Shown piece by piece: positions 33,715 to 42,175 of a DNA stretch of 64,000 bases (position 1 is the stretch's first letter; each line of letters opens with the position of its first letter). The notes under the pieces are model-generated. The model saw only the letters and a program-made list of their open reading frames with translations. It was not told the DNA's origin and made no database searches. A program made the translations under genes and the position numbers. Source of the DNA: Kutzneria chonburiensis (GTDB lineage: Bacteria; Actinomycetota; Actinomycetes; Mycobacteriales; Pseudonocardiaceae); contig NZ_CP097263.1 in the NCBI RefSeq assembly GCF_028622115.1, positions 5,456,001 to 5,520,000 of the forward strand, read 5' to 3'.

Positions 33715-33921
33715 TCAGTCCCGGGAGAACCCGTCCCGGCTCGCGGTGGCCAGGAACCGCCGCCAGCCGGCCTCGCCGACCAGCAGCGAGCCGCCGGCCG
33801 GGTTCTTCGAGTCGCGGACCGCGGTGTCCGCACCGGCGAAGGCGATCTCCACGCAGCAGACGTCGCGGGGACCGCTGTAGCTGCTCTTCCGCCAGGTCAG
33901 GTCGGCCTGGGTTTCGATCAC
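33715..33921 (-). CDS. DUF397 protein
   Basis: 68 residues with the family core WRKSSYSGPRDVCCVEIA ... AVRDSKNPAGGSLLVGEAGWRRFLAT. The GTG at 33921 has AAGGAG 10 nt upstream; the longer frame has none. DUF397 proteins are small actinomycete partners of XRE-DUF5753 regulators and are encoded next to them; here the regulator ends 62 nt upstream on the same strand. In Streptomyces, related pairs affect development and antibiotic production, possibly as toxin-antitoxin-like or sigma-like modulators. Exact role unknown. Confidence 0.9.
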   Translation of the reverse strand: MIETQADLTWRKSSYSGPRDVCCVEIAFAGADTAVRDSKNPAGGSLLVGEAGWRRFLATASRDGFSRD

Positions 33922-33983
33922 GACAGCACACTCCTTGGTTGCAGCCCCTTCGCGCGCCGCCTGCCGCACGGCCCGGCCGGGGC

Positions 33984-34826
33984 CTAGTCGAGTTGACCGG
34001 CCGCGTCCGCGATGAAGGCCACCGAGTCCTTGGGGCTCAGCCCCGCGGCCACCAGATGCCCCCACAGCATCGAGTAGTAGTCGACCTCATCGGCGTTCTC
34101 CTGGAACGTCCCGTCGACCGTGCCTTCGACGTAGACCACGTCGCGGTCGGCGGGATCGGGGAATTCCATGATCACGAATGACGCGCCCATACCGGGGTAC
34201 GAGCGGTGCGCGAAAGGGATCACCTGGAAGGTGACGTTCGGTCGGGTGGACAGGTCCACCAGGTGTTCCAGCTGGGTCCGCATGACGTCGGGGCCGCCGA
34301 CCGGACGCCGCAGCACGCTCTCGTCGAGCACGAACGAGACCCGGGGCGGGTCGTCGCGCTCCAGGATCCGCTTGCGCGTCAGGCGCATCGTGATCCGGCG
34401 TTCCGCCTCGTCCGGCGACATGTCCGGCGCGCCCTCGGCGATCAGGGCCCGGATGTAGGCCTCGCTCTGGGCGAGTCCGGGCACCAGCATCGCGTTGTAG
34501 GTACGCAGGATGGCCGCCTCGGCCTCGAAGCCGAGGAAGGCTCCGCGGCCGACGTCGCCGAAGGATTCCCACCAGCCCTTGATGCGGGCCTCGCGGGCGA
34601 TCTGCACGAGATATTCTCGCTGTTCCTCCGGCACCCCGTAGAGCAGTAGCATGTCGCGCACGTCCCGGGGCGTTACCCCGACCCGCAGCGTCTCGATGCG
34701 ACTGATCTTGGACGGCGAGCACTCCAATTTCTCGCCGACGTCCTCGATGGTCAGGCCGGCCGTCTCTCGCAGCCGACGCAGCTCACTGGCGAGACGACGC
34801 TTGCGAACCGTGGGGCTCGGTTGCAT
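33984..34826 (-). CDS. XRE-family regulator with DUF5753
   Basis: 280 residues. N-terminal helix-turn-helix (LASELRRLRETAGLTIEDVGEKLECSPSKISRIE), then the DUF5753 ligand-like domain (AAILRTYNAMLVPGLAQSEAYIRALI; FVLDESVLRRPVGG; NVTFQVIPFAHRSYPGM). This is the WhiJ-type family, whose partner is DUF397. The GTG at 34832, two codons earlier, is an equally possible start. A divergent two-gene unit of small proteins begins 187 nt away, so the shared region likely contains its operator. Confidence 0.92.
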   Translation of the reverse strand: MQPSPTVRKRRLASELRRLRETAGLTIEDVGEKLECSPSKISRIETLRVGVTPRDVRDMLLLYGVPEEQREYLVQIAREARIKGWWESFGDVGRGAFLGFEAEAAILRTYNAMLVPGLAQSEAYIRALIAEGAPDMSPDEAERRITMRLTRKRILERDDPPRVSFVLDESVLRRPVGGPDVMRTQLEHLVDLSTRPNVTFQVIPFAHRSYPGMGASFVIMEFPDPADRDVVYVEGTVDGTFQENADEVDYYSMLWGHLVAAGLSPKDSVAFIADAAGQLD

Positions 34827-35013
34827 GGTCACCTGTCAACCGCCTTTCGCACGAACCTCAGTGTGGAACGGGACTTGAGGGGCCGCAAAGACCTGTCATC
34901 CAATCGTGTAGTGCAACTTGCAGAAACCCTCCGGCCGGTCGCAGGCTGCTAGCCAACACGCCGCTCCGGGGATGTCAAGCGGGTGCCACCCACCAACAGT
35001 GGAAGGACCAAGG

Positions 35014-35232
35014 ATGACCGAGTTCACCGGACGTCGTTGGGACATCGCCTGCCTGGACGCGCTCGACCGGAAGCGGCAGGTGCAGGTGTGGTCCTGCCCC
35101 GGCCGGATCGTCATGATCTCACCGCCTGCCGAGACCTCCACCCTGTCGATCGCCGAGGCCACCCAGCTCCGCAAGAGCCTGGAACGCGCCATCGAAGAGG
35201 CAACCGCCCTGCTCGTGAACCGGGTGGGGTGA
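35014..35232 (+). CDS. Small protein of the XRE/DUF397 neighbourhood
   Basis: 72 residues (MTEFTGRRWDIACLDALDRK ...), predicted as beta strands then a helix (ATQLRKSLERAIEEATALL). Function not recognised. ATG at 35014 with GGAAGGACCAAGG upstream. Similar small proteins are often encoded divergently from XRE-DUF5753 regulators in actinomycetes. It is followed after 9 nt by another small gene on the same strand. Confidence 0.65.
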   Translation: MTEFTGRRWDIACLDALDRKRQVQVWSCPGRIVMISPPAETSTLSIAEATQLRKSLERAIEEATALLVNRVG

Positions 35233-35241
35233 CCCCACCCC

Positions 35242-35589
35242 ATGCCCACCAGCGTGTTCAGTCAACTCGACAAGTCCCTGCACGAGCATTTGTCCGACCT
35301 GATGCGCTTGGCCGCCAAGGCTGACGACCGTACCGCGATCAGCCTGGCCCGGGCCGAACTACCCCGTATGGTGACCGCCCTCAAGGCGCTGCTGGACGAG
35401 CACACGCCGGACGAGAACGGCCGCTGCCCCACCTGTCGTACCCGCCGCTTCAGCCGGCGCCTGCCCTCGCCGTGCCGCGCCTACCTGGCCGCGCACCTGT
35501 GCCTGACGATCACCCGCGACGAACCGCGCGCGACCAGGTCGGACCAGGCGAGCAGCCGCCGCCACGGCCATCTCCGCAGCGCCGGTTGA
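35242..35589 (+). CDS. Small protein with possible zinc-binding CPTC motif
   Basis: 115 residues. Helical N-terminus (LMRLAAKADDRTAISLARAELPRMVTALKALLDEH), then NGRCPTCRTRRFSRRLPSPCRAYLAAHLC, in which four cysteines could hold a zinc ion. The tail is basic. Family not recognised by name. It forms a unit with the 72-residue gene just upstream. Confidence 0.65.
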   Translation: MPTSVFSQLDKSLHEHLSDLMRLAAKADDRTAISLARAELPRMVTALKALLDEHTPDENGRCPTCRTRRFSRRLPSPCRAYLAAHLCLTITRDEPRATRSDQASSRRHGHLRSAG

Positions 35590-35691
35590 GGGTCTGACCG
35601 GACATCCCCATGACGACGCGGACCCCGAGTCCGTGGTCGATCCGGGTGGCGCATCACCCCCGTACGCCCCCTCCCCGCGCCACCCGGGACA

Positions 35692-35749
35692 CACACGCGA
35701 TCCCCGCCCCACTCCCAGACCATCGCCGGGCGGGGATCGTGTGTGTCTA
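35692..35749. terminator. Bidirectional hairpin between the small-protein unit and the monooxygenase remnant
   Basis: ACACACGCGATCCCCGCCC (from 35691) pairs with GGGCGGGGATCGTGTGTGT (35728-35746) around an 18-nt loop. The stem has one mismatch pair. It lies between two convergent units and would end both. Confidence 0.7.
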
Positions 35750-36410
35750 GCGATCTTCACTCGATCGAGTGAAGAAACCATTGCCGGAGCGCGGATTCCG
35801 CATCGCCGTCGCCGCGCCGGCCGGCCGCAGCAGCAGCGGCTCCGGGCCCTCGATGAACGCCGCGCCGAACTTCGTTGCGACACCAGCAAGTTCCGCATTG
35901 CCGACCAGCACCGGCCGGCCGTCGTGACAGTGATCGGCCAGCCGCGAGCCGTCCTCGAACACCAGCGCGCACGCCTCGGCCCGGGCCACACCGGAGATGT
36001 TCTTGACCACGTAGGTCGCGCCGTCGGCGGTGTCGAGCAGTTCTCGCATCACCGCCCGCAACGCCCGGCTCCGCGGATCGGGCCGCAGCAGCGCCACCCG
36101 GGCCATCGCCCAGTCCTGCACCCGCCTCCCGACCGGATGCCGCTCCTGGTGATACGTGTCGAGCAGTCCTTCCGTTGCCACGTCCCGGATCGTGGTGTCG
36201 GTGGACCGAGTGCCGTGACGACACCTGTTCCGGCTCGACACCGGGGAAATCGATGCCGGCCAGCCGCCGCACCGCACTGTGCGCGCCGCCGCCGATGACC
36301 CGGCGGCCGATGCGGCGCAGGTCGGGTCAGCCCGGCCGTCCACCTCGCGCCGCCGCTCCAGCACCAGCCCGGCCAGCCCAGCTCGTCGGATGATCCCTTG
36401 GGCGTCCAGA
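35747..36410 (-). pseudogene. FAD-dependent aromatic monooxygenase (PheA/TfdB type), fragment
   Basis: The last part is in one frame: LLDTYHQERHPVGRRVQDWAMARVALLR, then the thioredoxin-like C-terminal domain ending near 35747. Upstream, pieces jump frame: HSAVRRLAGIDFPGVEPEQV (about 36240-36285) is in another frame, and QGIIRRAGLAGLVLERR (near 36350-36400) in the first. The middle of the enzyme, with the GD motif, is missing. A full member has about 500 residues, so this is a decayed remnant with a large deletion and at least two shifts. Confidence 0.7.
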
Positions 36411-36630
36411 GGCGTCAGAAACCCAGATGCCGCAACGTGATCACTTGACGTGACGGAGTACCGGGCAGGGGTGGCCGGAACCTCACCCGATCGAGCGTGA
36501 TCGTGACCACTTCTCCGCCGTCAGCTGTGGGTAAAGTAATATTTACAGTCCGTTGACCTCTGGTGGGGGTAACTCTCGGCATCATGGAGGTCACGGAAAC
36601 ATCAGCTACCGATTACTGGGGAGTCACATC

Positions 36631-38877
36631 TTGACCGTCTCCGAGGAGCGCTCGAAGAAGTCACACGCGGGTGAGCACACGACGGCGGGACCGCCGCCGG
36701 GCGGCCTGCGCTCGGTGCTGCGCTACGACCTACCCGCGTCGTTCGTGGTCTTCCTGGTGGCAGTGCCGCTGTCGCTGGGCATCGCGGCGGCCTCCGGCGC
36801 GCCACTCATCGCCGGCCTCATCGCCGCCGTGGTCGGCGGCATCCTGGGTGGCCTGGTCAGCGGGGCCCCGCTTCAGGTCGCGGGCCCGGCGGCCGGCCTC
36901 ACGGTCATCGTGGCCGGCCTGGTCGCCCAGTTCGGCTGGGCCGCCACCGCCGCCATCACGGTCGGCGCGGGCCTCATCCAGATCCTGCTGGGTCTGAGCC
37001 GCGTCGGCCGGCTCGCCCTCTCCCTCTCACCGGCCGTGGTGCACGGCATGCTGGCCGGTATCGGCGTCACCATCGCCATCGGCCAGCTGCACGTCATGCT
37101 GGGCGGGGCCAACCAGGGCTCGGTCCTGGACAACGTCATCGAACTCCCGGCCCAGATCATCGGCCTGCACCCGGGCGCGCTGCTGGTCGGCGCGCTGACC
37201 ATCGCGGTGATGGTGCTGTGGCCCAAGCTGCCCAAGGTCAACGTGGTGCCGGCGCCGCTGGTCGCGGTCGGTGTCGGCACGGCCGTGGCCGCGGGCTTCT
37301 CCCTCGACCTGGCCCGGGTCTCGCTGCCGTCGGACATCATCAACGAGGTCGTGCTGCCGCAGCTGCCCAGCGGTCCGGTACTGGCGATCATCGGCGGCGT
37401 GCTCACCGTCGCGCTGGTGGCCAGTGTCGAGTCGCTGCTGTCGGCGGTGGCCGTGGACAAGCTGCACGACGGCCCCCGGGCCAACCTGGACAAGGAACTC
37501 ATCGCCCAGGGCGTGGCCAACACCGTCTCCGGCGCGCTCGGCGGTCTGCCGGTCACCGGCGTGATCGTGCGCAGCTCGACCAACGTGGCCGCGGGCGCGA
37601 AGTCTCGCTGGTCCACCATCCTGCACGGCCTGTGGATGCTGCTGGCCGTGCTGCTGCTGGCAGGAGTCCTGCGGCAGATCCCGATGGCCGCGCTGGCCGC
37701 GGTGCTGATCGTGATCGGTGTCCGGCTGGTCAGCGTCGCACACATGAAGCAGCTGTGGCGGCACCGCGAAATGGTCGTGTACGCCGCGACCCTGCTCGGC
37801 GTCATCGCGTTCGGTCTGGTCGAGGGCGTGCTGGTCGGCCTGGCCGTGGCCCTGATCCGCGCGTTCTACCGGCTCACGCATTCCACTGTGGACGTTCAGC
37901 GTGAGGACGGCCGCTGGTACGTCAGCGTCCACGGCTCGCTGGTGTTCCTCGGCGCCGGCCGGTTGGTGCGCGAGCTGCGGGCCATTCCGCTGCGCGAGAG
38001 CGTTGTGCTCGAACTGCACGTCGACTTCATGGACCACGGCGTGTTCGAGGCGATCAACGACTGGCGCATCGGCTACGAGCGCACCGGTGGCCGGGTGCGC
38101 GTGGACGAGGTGCTCGACAGCTGGTACCACCGGGCCATCGGCGGCCGGCCGCAGCGGCGCAAGGCCGTGCGGCAGGACGTGCCGCCGCGCTGGTTCGCGC
38201 CGTGGTCGCACTGGCAGCAGACCGAGCCCACCGACATCGAGGTGCCCAGCCAGGCCGACAGCGACGACCACCTGATCGCCGGCATCCGCGCGTTCGAGAA
38301 GCACGCGGCGCCGCTGGTCCGGCCGTTCCTGAGCGAGCTGGCCGAGCACGGCCAGAAGCCGAAGCAGCTGTTCATCACCTGCTCCGACTCCCGGGTGCTG
38401 CCCAACCTGTTCACCAGCAGCGGCCCCGGCGACCAGTTCAGCCTGCGCAACGTGGGCAACCTCGTGCCCAACCACGGCGAGGACGCCTCCGTCGGCTCAG
38501 CCGTCGAGTACGCCGTCGATGTGCTGTCCGTGCAGGAGATCGTGGTCTGCGGGCACTCCGACTGCGGTGCCATGAAGGCCGTGCTGGCCCAGTCGGTGAC
38601 GGGCCCGTCGGCGCTGCACGACTGGCTCCGCTACGCCGAGCCCAGCCTGCTGCGGCTGGCCGCGACCGCCGGCGAGGACGCCGAGCTGCCGGCCAACGAG
38701 CGGCTCTGCCTGGCCAACATCGCCCAGCAGCTGGAAAACCTGCTCAGCTACCCCAACGTCGCCGCGGCCGTGGCGGCGGGCAAGGTCCGGCTGGTCGGCA
38801 TGTACTTCGACATCTCGACGGCCAAGGTGTTCCTGCTCGACCCGGAGCGCCGGGCCCTGCTGGACATCACCGTGTAG
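36631..38877 (+). CDS. SulP-family anion transporter fused to beta-carbonic anhydrase
   Basis: 748 residues. The first about 400 form a SulP/BicA-type membrane core (RYDLPASFVVFLVAVPLSLGIA ... GVIVRSSTNVAAGAKSRWSTILHG), then a STAS-like segment (about 415-500), then a beta-carbonic anhydrase. The zinc ligands are Cys584 (CSDSR, with Asp586/Arg588 dyad), His642 and Cys645 (GHSDCG). It probably imports bicarbonate and equilibrates it with CO2 at the inner face, like the mycobacterial Rv3273 type. The TTG at 36631 has GGGGAG upstream; the longer frame to 36553 lacks a ribosome site. Confidence 0.9.
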   Translation: MTVSEERSKKSHAGEHTTAGPPPGGLRSVLRYDLPASFVVFLVAVPLSLGIAAASGAPLIAGLIAAVVGGILGGLVSGAPLQVAGPAAGLTVIVAGLVAQFGWAATAAITVGAGLIQILLGLSRVGRLALSLSPAVVHGMLAGIGVTIAIGQLHVMLGGANQGSVLDNVIELPAQIIGLHPGALLVGALTIAVMVLWPKLPKVNVVPAPLVAVGVGTAVAAGFSLDLARVSLPSDIINEVVLPQLPSGPVLAIIGGVLTVALVASVESLLSAVAVDKLHDGPRANLDKELIAQGVANTVSGALGGLPVTGVIVRSSTNVAAGAKSRWSTILHGLWMLLAVLLLAGVLRQIPMAALAAVLIVIGVRLVSVAHMKQLWRHREMVVYAATLLGVIAFGLVEGVLVGLAVALIRAFYRLTHSTVDVQREDGRWYVSVHGSLVFLGAGRLVRELRAIPLRESVVLELHVDFMDHGVFEAINDWRIGYERTGGRVRVDEVLDSWYHRAIGGRPQRRKAVRQDVPPRWFAPWSHWQQTEPTDIEVPSQADSDDHLIAGIRAFEKHAAPLVRPFLSELAEHGQKPKQLFITCSDSRVLPNLFTSSGPGDQFSLRNVGNLVPNHGEDASVGSAVEYAVDVLSVQEIVVCGHSDCGAMKAVLAQSVTGPSALHDWLRYAEPSLLRLAATAGEDAELPANERLCLANIAQQLENLLSYPNVAAAVAAGKVRLVGMYFDISTAKVFLLDPERRALLDITV

Positions 38878-38889
38878 TCACAGGGAAAA

Positions 38890-38928
38890 GCGGTGGTACG
38901 GACGGCAGCCGCACGCCCGTACCACCGC
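38890..38928. terminator. Terminator after the SulP-carbonic anhydrase gene
   Basis: GCGGTGGTACGG (38890-38901) and CCGTACCACCGC (38917-38928) form a perfect 12-bp stem between the convergent SulP and LuxR genes, usable on both strands. Confidence 0.75.
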
Positions 38929-38974
38929 ACTCCCTCGGGCTGGCGCGGTCCCCTCTGCTGCGCCAATCCCGTTG

Positions 38975-39613
38975 TCAGATCAGGCCTTCACGGACCGCGA
39001 ACGCCACCGCGTGCGAGCGGTTGCGCAGCTCGAAGCGCACCGTCACGTCGTGCAGCAGGCTCTTGACCGTGCGCTCCGAGTAGCAGAGCTTCTTGGCGAT
39101 CTCCCGGGTGCTCAGGCCCTGGGCGATCAGCCGCAGCACGTCGGTCTCCCGGGACGAGATGCCGGACAGCCGCAGCCCCCGCGGCTCCAGCACCTTGGCC
39201 TGGAGCCGGCCGACCCGGTCGAGCAGCCGACCGAGCATGTCCGGCGGCATCGAGCCCTCGCCGGCCTTGGCCACGTTGACCAGCCGGACCAGCGCGTCGG
39301 CGTCGATCTCGCCGCGCCGGGCCACCGCGCAGACCCCGGACTGCACGGCCGCCAGCACCTCGTTGTCGTCGATGTCTCCGGCCACCAGCACGATGCGCCG
39401 GTAGCCGCGGCCCCGCATCCGGCGTAGTAGTGCGGTGACCCGTTCGTCGAAGCGGTCCCCCACCGCGAGCACGACGGTGCGGGCCGGGTCGGCCTGCGCG
39501 TCGTCGACGAGTTGGATCTCCGGTCGTCCGCGCAGCGCCATCACGATGCCGCCACGCAGGATCGGGTCGGTCGCGCACACGAATACGGCGGTGCGAGTCA
39601 TGGTGTTGAGCAC
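38975..39613 (-). CDS. LuxR-type response regulator with degenerate receiver
   Basis: 212 residues. The C-terminal LuxR helix-turn-helix (ISSRETDVLRLIAQGLSTREIAKKLCYSERTVKSLLHD) is intact. The N-terminal half has the fold of a receiver (MTRTAVFVCATDPILRGGIVMAL, LVAGDIDDNEVLAAVQSG), but the phosphorylation site strand reads VVLAVGD in place of VLLD and the Lys loop is RRGE. It is therefore likely phosphorylation-independent, bound by a ligand or protein instead. The GTG at 39613 has GGGGAACTC in front; the ATG four codons later has no ribosome site. Confidence 0.85.
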   Translation of the reverse strand: MLNTMTRTAVFVCATDPILRGGIVMALRGRPEIQLVDDAQADPARTVVLAVGDRFDERVTALLRRMRGRGYRRIVLVAGDIDDNEVLAAVQSGVCAVARRGEIDADALVRLVNVAKAGEGSMPPDMLGRLLDRVGRLQAKVLEPRGLRLSGISSRETDVLRLIAQGLSTREIAKKLCYSERTVKSLLHDVTVRFELRNRSHAVAFAVREGLI

Positions 39614-39813
39614 GAGTTCCCCTGCCTCCCCATCAGGCACGCCCAGGTTCGGCGCGCCGTGACCTAACGATGCCCTTTGGGGCTTCCCGGCCGCATGGGT
39701 GCACGCTCCCGAGTAGCCGGGAGGTTGCACCCAAATTTGGCCCGCTACCGGGTCCTTTGGATCACGGAGCGGTCACGGCGGGGCGGCCGGGACGGGTGGA
39801 CGGGCCTGTAACC

Positions 39814-40467
39814 ATGGCACACATGCCACCGTTCGATGCCATCTGCTCACGGCCCGTGCACGAGCTCGTCGCGGCCCGGATCCGCCGGCACATCGCGCTG
39901 GGCCGGATCGAGCCCGGCGCCGCGCTGCCGCCGGAACGGGAACTGGCAAGGCTTTTCGGCGTCGGCCGGGCGACCGTGCAGCAGGCGGTGGCGCTGTTGG
40001 AGGCCGACCGTCTCATCGAGACACGACGTGGTCGGGCCGGTGGTTCGTTCGTGCGGCGGGCCGACACCGACGCGGCGACGGCCGAGGTGCGGGCGCGGAA
40101 GGCGGACATCGAGGCAGCGCTGGACTTCCGGCTGGTGATCGAGCCGAGGGCGGCCGCGCTGGCCGCCCGGCATCGCCGCCGTGAGGACCTGGCCGAGCTG
40201 CGGCGGCTGGTCGACCGGGACACCGCGTTCCACCTGGCCCTGGCCGCTGCCACCGGCAACGCGTATCTGGTGGACGCCGTGGAGAACACCCGGCTCAGCA
40301 TGCTGCCGGCACTGCGGCTGCTGTCTGCGAGCAAGGCTCACGATGCCGATCACGCCGGCATCGTCGACGCGGTGGCGCGGCGTGACGCCGCAGCCGCCGA
40401 GGAGCGGATGCGACGCCACGCCGAGCGCACGGCCAGGGCCGTACGCGGGATCTTGCGGACCGTCTAG
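39814..40467 (+). CDS. GntR-family (FadR-type) regulator
   Basis: 217 residues. Winged helix (RPVHELVAARIRRHIALGRIEPGAALPPERELARLFGVGRATVQQAVALLEADRLIE-type) and a short FCD-like all-helical effector domain (RLVIEPRAAALAARH; FHLALAAATGNAYLVDAVENTRLSMLP). Targets in the family include sugar acids, fatty acids and amino acids. The ATG at 39814 and another at 39823 are both possible; no ribosome site is seen, so translation may be leaderless. The TAG stop overlaps the dacB stop through a CTAG. Confidence 0.88.
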   Translation: MAHMPPFDAICSRPVHELVAARIRRHIALGRIEPGAALPPERELARLFGVGRATVQQAVALLEADRLIETRRGRAGGSFVRRADTDAATAEVRARKADIEAALDFRLVIEPRAAALAARHRRREDLAELRRLVDRDTAFHLALAAATGNAYLVDAVENTRLSMLPALRLLSASKAHDADHAGIVDAVARRDAAAAEERMRRHAERTARAVRGILRTV

Positions 40468-42032
40468 CAGGTGTGCGTGAAAGCGCACTCCAGGCTGTCG
40501 CGCGGGTTGGTCGCCTTGGCCGGGGCGCCGGTCTTGGCCCGCGGCGCCAGCCTCGACCCGTGCGTGACGTCGTTGGCCCCGTTGTACTGGGCCAGCCGCA
40601 CGCCGACCGCGTCCTCGACGTCCTTCACCGTGGCCGGCAGGAAGTTGTTGGACATCAAGGAGAACACCAGCTTCTCCCCGTCGGCCGCGGTGACGTAGCC
40701 GGACAGGGCACTGACGCCGGTCATCGAGCCGGTCTTGCCGTGCAGGTTGTTCGCGGCCGGCGTGCCGCCCATGCGGTTGGCCAGCGTGCCGCCGATCGCC
40801 GGGTCGGTGTTGCCGGCCACCGGGAGCGCGTCGTACCAGCCCTGGAACCACGGCCGGGACTTGGCGTTGATCAGCAGCTGGGTCAGCTCGGCCGGGCTGA
40901 CGATGTCGTACCGGGACAGGCCCGAACCGTCGAACTGGTTGTACTTGTTGGGATCGATGCCCAGCGCGCCCAGCTTGGTGGTGAGCGCGTTGACGCCGGC
41001 CCCGAAGCTGCCGGAGCCGAGCCGCTCGACGCCTGCCGCCTTGGTCAGCGTCTCGGCCAGCAGGTTGTTGCTGTGCTTGAGCAGCGTCGGCATCAGCTGG
41101 CCGATGCTGGCCGAGGTGTGGCTGGCCACCGTCGGCAGGCCGGTCGGCATCTTCTGGAACGCGTTCGTGCCGGCGACCGACACGCCGGCGTCGGCCAGCG
41201 CCTGGCGGAACAGCGAGGCCGTGAAGGCGGTCGGGTTGTCCACCGACATCTGGTTGGTGACCGCCGCCGCGCCGGCCGCGATGCTGCCGCTGACGGTGAT
41301 CGTGTTGGTGCCGTGCACGCGGTTCACCGACAGGCCCGTGGTGGTGCCGGTGGTCGCGGTGTTGGCGATCGTGACGTAGGTGTTCGGCGGGTTCATGGTG
41401 ACGACCGCCGGCTGGCCCGACGCGCCGGGCGCGACCGTCACGTTGACCGAGCCCGAGGTGGAGTTGCCGTCCGGGGACACCGTCAGCGCCGAGACCTGGG
41501 CCGCGTAGAAGTACGGCTCGTCGTCCCAGTTCCAGCCCGGGCCGAGCCGGGTGCTGTCGAAGTACGTGTCGTCGGCGACCAGGTGGCCGGTGACGGCGTT
41601 GATGCCGGCCGCCTTCACCTGGGCGGCCATCGCCTTGTAGTCGGCCAGCGTGGTGCTGGGGTCGCCGAAGCCCTTGAGGTAGAGGTCGCCGCTGACCGTG
41701 CCGTTGGCCAGGGTGCCGGTGTAGCGGACCAGGGTGTCGAACGAGTAGTCGGCGCCCAGCAGGTCCAGCGCCGCCGCCGAGGTGATCAGCTTCTCGTTGG
41801 ACCCCGGCACCTGCAGGTTGTCGCCGAGGCGGGAGTACAGGGTCGCCCCGGTGTCGGCGTTGCGGACGACGAGCCCGGCCGTGGCCCCGGCCAGCTCGGA
41901 ATTGGCCAGGATGGAGTCGAGGTCCTGGCCGAGGGCCGACGTGTTGGCCGAGTCCGCGCTGGCCGCCGCCGGCAGCGCGAGCAGGGCGGCCGCGACGCAG
42001 CCGATCGCGATGTTGCGCGAAGAGATTCTCAC
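40464..42032 (-). CDS. dacB: D-alanyl-D-alanine carboxypeptidase/endopeptidase (PBP4 type)
   Basis: 522 residues with a Sec signal peptide (ISSRNIAIGCVAAALLALPAAASA). The active-site Ser-x-x-Lys is SNEK in GSNEKLIT, the second motif is SNN (LKHSNNLLAETL) and the third is KTG (HGKTGSM). It has the long insertion domain of class C PBP4 proteins, which trim or cleave peptidoglycan cross-links outside the membrane. The GTG at 42032 gives an ideal signal peptide; an ATG at 42080 adds 16 residues and cannot be excluded. It ends in a CTAG shared with the convergent GntR gene. Confidence 0.92.
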   Translation of the reverse strand: MRISSRNIAIGCVAAALLALPAAASADSANTSALGQDLDSILANSELAGATAGLVVRNADTGATLYSRLGDNLQVPGSNEKLITSAAALDLLGADYSFDTLVRYTGTLANGTVSGDLYLKGFGDPSTTLADYKAMAAQVKAAGINAVTGHLVADDTYFDSTRLGPGWNWDDEPYFYAAQVSALTVSPDGNSTSGSVNVTVAPGASGQPAVVTMNPPNTYVTIANTATTGTTTGLSVNRVHGTNTITVSGSIAAGAAAVTNQMSVDNPTAFTASLFRQALADAGVSVAGTNAFQKMPTGLPTVASHTSASIGQLMPTLLKHSNNLLAETLTKAAGVERLGSGSFGAGVNALTTKLGALGIDPNKYNQFDGSGLSRYDIVSPAELTQLLINAKSRPWFQGWYDALPVAGNTDPAIGGTLANRMGGTPAANNLHGKTGSMTGVSALSGYVTAADGEKLVFSLMSNNFLPATVKDVEDAVGVRLAQYNGANDVTHGSRLAPRAKTGAPAKATNPRDSLECAFTHTC

Positions 42033-42117
42033 GGTGCCAAGACGAGCAGATCCCGCCCGAAGTTGCCACCGTTTTGCCATTACGGCCAAACGGCCGCACC
42101 CGCGTTGCGCCGCACCG

Positions 42118-42168
42118 CTTGGAAGGGGGCCTTCCTACACTCGGAGTGCAGGAAGGCCCCCTTCCAAG
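42118..42168. terminator. Strong hairpin between gnd and dacB
   Basis: Perfect 19-bp arms at 42118-42136 and 42150-42168 (core GGAAGGGGGCC), with a loop that itself has an inverted CACTC/GAGTG. It lies 8 nt after the minus-strand gnd stop and upstream of dacB, so it probably terminates gnd. The arm is related in style, not identical, to the 20423 hairpin. Confidence 0.8.
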
Positions 42169-42175
42169 CATCAGA

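Noticed and set aside
36553-36630. Longer N-terminus of the SulP protein
   Set aside because: No ribosome site and no family similarity; the TTG at 36631 with GGGGAG fits better.
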